Shown here: piece after piece, positions 5,435 to 5,970 of the stretch
How positions within the stretch are numbered: the first letter of the stretch is position 1
How the letters are laid out: each line of letters begins with the position of its first letter
From: Pseudomonadota bacterium
Lineage (GTDB): Bacteria; Pseudomonadota; Alphaproteobacteria; UBA9219; RGZA01
Direction: 5' to 3'
Assembly (NCBI GenBank): GCA_016195205.1
Contig: JACQAB010000025.1
Coordinates: 1-5,970 of the forward strand
DNA length: 5,970 bases
Notes under the pieces: generated by a model
Seen by the model: only the letters and a program-made list of their open reading frames with translations
What the model was told of the DNA's origin: nothing
Database searches by the model: none
Made by a program: the position numbers and the translations under genes

Positions 5435-5970
5435 TTATCCCCCCACCTGTGGAAAATGATTGGTGAAAACCATGTATCCGGCCACACCGGCCACATACAG
5501 CAGCGAGAAAGGCAGAAACACCTTCCAGCCCAGGCGCATGAGCTGGTCATAGCGAAAGCGCGGCAGCGTGGCGCGCACCCACAGGAACAGGAACAGGCAG
5601 AAGCTGATCTTGCCCGCAAACCACACCATGCCGGGAATGGCGTTGAAAAACGGGGTATCAAACGGCGGCAGCCAGCCGCCCAGGAATAAAATCGACGTCA
5701 TCGCGCTCATCAAAATCATATTGGCGTATTCGCCCAAGAAGAACAGCGCGAAGGACATGGAGGAATATTCCACGTTGAATCCGCCCACCAATTCACTCTC
5801 GCCTTCGGGCAAATCGAACGGCGCGCGGTTGGTTTCGGCCAAGCCTGAGATGAAAAACACCACGAACATGGGAAACAGCGGCACGGCGAACCACATATGC
5901 TTCTGCGCCAGCACGATCTGCGACAAATTCAATGACCCGGCCAGCAACAGTACGGTGATGATCACCAAAC
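5435..5970 (-). CDS. nuoH: NADH-quinone oxidoreductase subunit H, 3' part (cut by window edge)
   Basis: This is the C-terminal part (about 178 codons) of NuoH (Nqo8/ND1 family), the membrane subunit that forms most of the quinone-access chamber together with NuoB and NuoD. The frame is open to the window edge. The TTG at 5968 is an internal leucine codon, not a start, since the family usually has about 330-350 residues. The diagnostic acidic loop AETNRAPFDLPEGESELVGG is present, followed by FNVEYSSM and then EYANM, which are among the best-conserved stretches of the family and line the quinone cavity. Four hydrophobic helices follow to the C-terminus, which ends NHFPQVGG. Its TAA abuts the nuoI ATG. 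Confidence 0.97.
   Translation of the reverse strand, partial: LVIITVLLLAGSLNLSQIVLAQKHMWFAVPLFPMFVVFFISGLAETNRAPFDLPEGESELVGGFNVEYSSMSFALFFLGEYANMILMSAMTSILFLGGWLPPFDTPFFNAIPGMVWFAGKISFCLFLFLWVRATLPRFRYDQLMRLGWKVFLPFSLLYVAGVAGYMVFTNHFPQVGG
5439..5448 (-). promoter_or_regulatory. Ribosome-binding site of nuoI
   Basis: The minus strand reads AGGTGGGGGG then ATAA and the nuoI ATG at 5434. AGGTGG differs by one base from the ideal AGGAGG and is 8 nt from the start. It is embedded in the last codons of nuoH. Confidence 0.55.

Noticed and set aside
5435..5968. TTG at 5968 as a start of a short NuoH
   Set aside because: The frame continues to the window edge and NuoH needs its N-terminal helices; this is the internal part of a gene cut by the window.

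Overview
The window lies wholly inside a respiratory complex I (NADH:quinone oxidoreductase, nuo) operon. Every supported gene is on the minus strand, so the operon reads from the right edge to the left: nuoH (3' part), nuoI, nuoJ, nuoK, nuoL, nuoM, nuoN (5' part). This is the standard bacterial H-I-J-K-L-M-N order. The organism looks like an alphaproteobacterium of moderately high G+C. Grounds are the short 160-residue NuoI with the C-terminal style seen in alphaproteobacteria and mitochondria, the protein lengths, and two intergenic repeat types of the sort dispersed through proteobacterial genomes. Genus cannot be fixed from the sequence alone.

Layout by position: nuoN start 1-225; nuoM 222-1721; a 202-bp gap holding a G/C-rich inverted-repeat element (about 1755-1879); nuoL 1924-3870; nuoK 3872-4183; a 130-bp gap holding a different palindromic element (4211-4296); nuoJ 4314-4949; nuoI 4952-5434; nuoH 5435-5970, cut by the window edge. 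Most gene junctions are very tight: TAA directly followed by ATG (H/I), 2 nt (I/J), 1 nt (K/L) and a 4-bp ATGA overlap (M/N). The two exceptions, J/K and L/M, are exactly where the two repeats sit.

Together the genes encode the membrane arm of complex I plus NuoI, which carries clusters N6a and N6b. NuoH forms the quinone chamber floor. NuoJ and NuoK link it to the antiporter-like proton-pumping subunits NuoN, NuoM and NuoL. All complete genes are intact and keep the key charged residues and cysteines of their families, so the enzyme is probably functional.

No new biochemical system is visible. The non-routine content is the pair of intergenic repeats. The J/K element is flanked by an exact 8-bp direct repeat that contains the ATGA stop/start overlap, which suggests insertion into a formerly overlapping junction. 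In both gaps a short open frame runs from the upstream stop to the downstream start, so translational coupling could survive the insertion. The L/M element also carries two strong G-quadruplex motifs, one on each strand.
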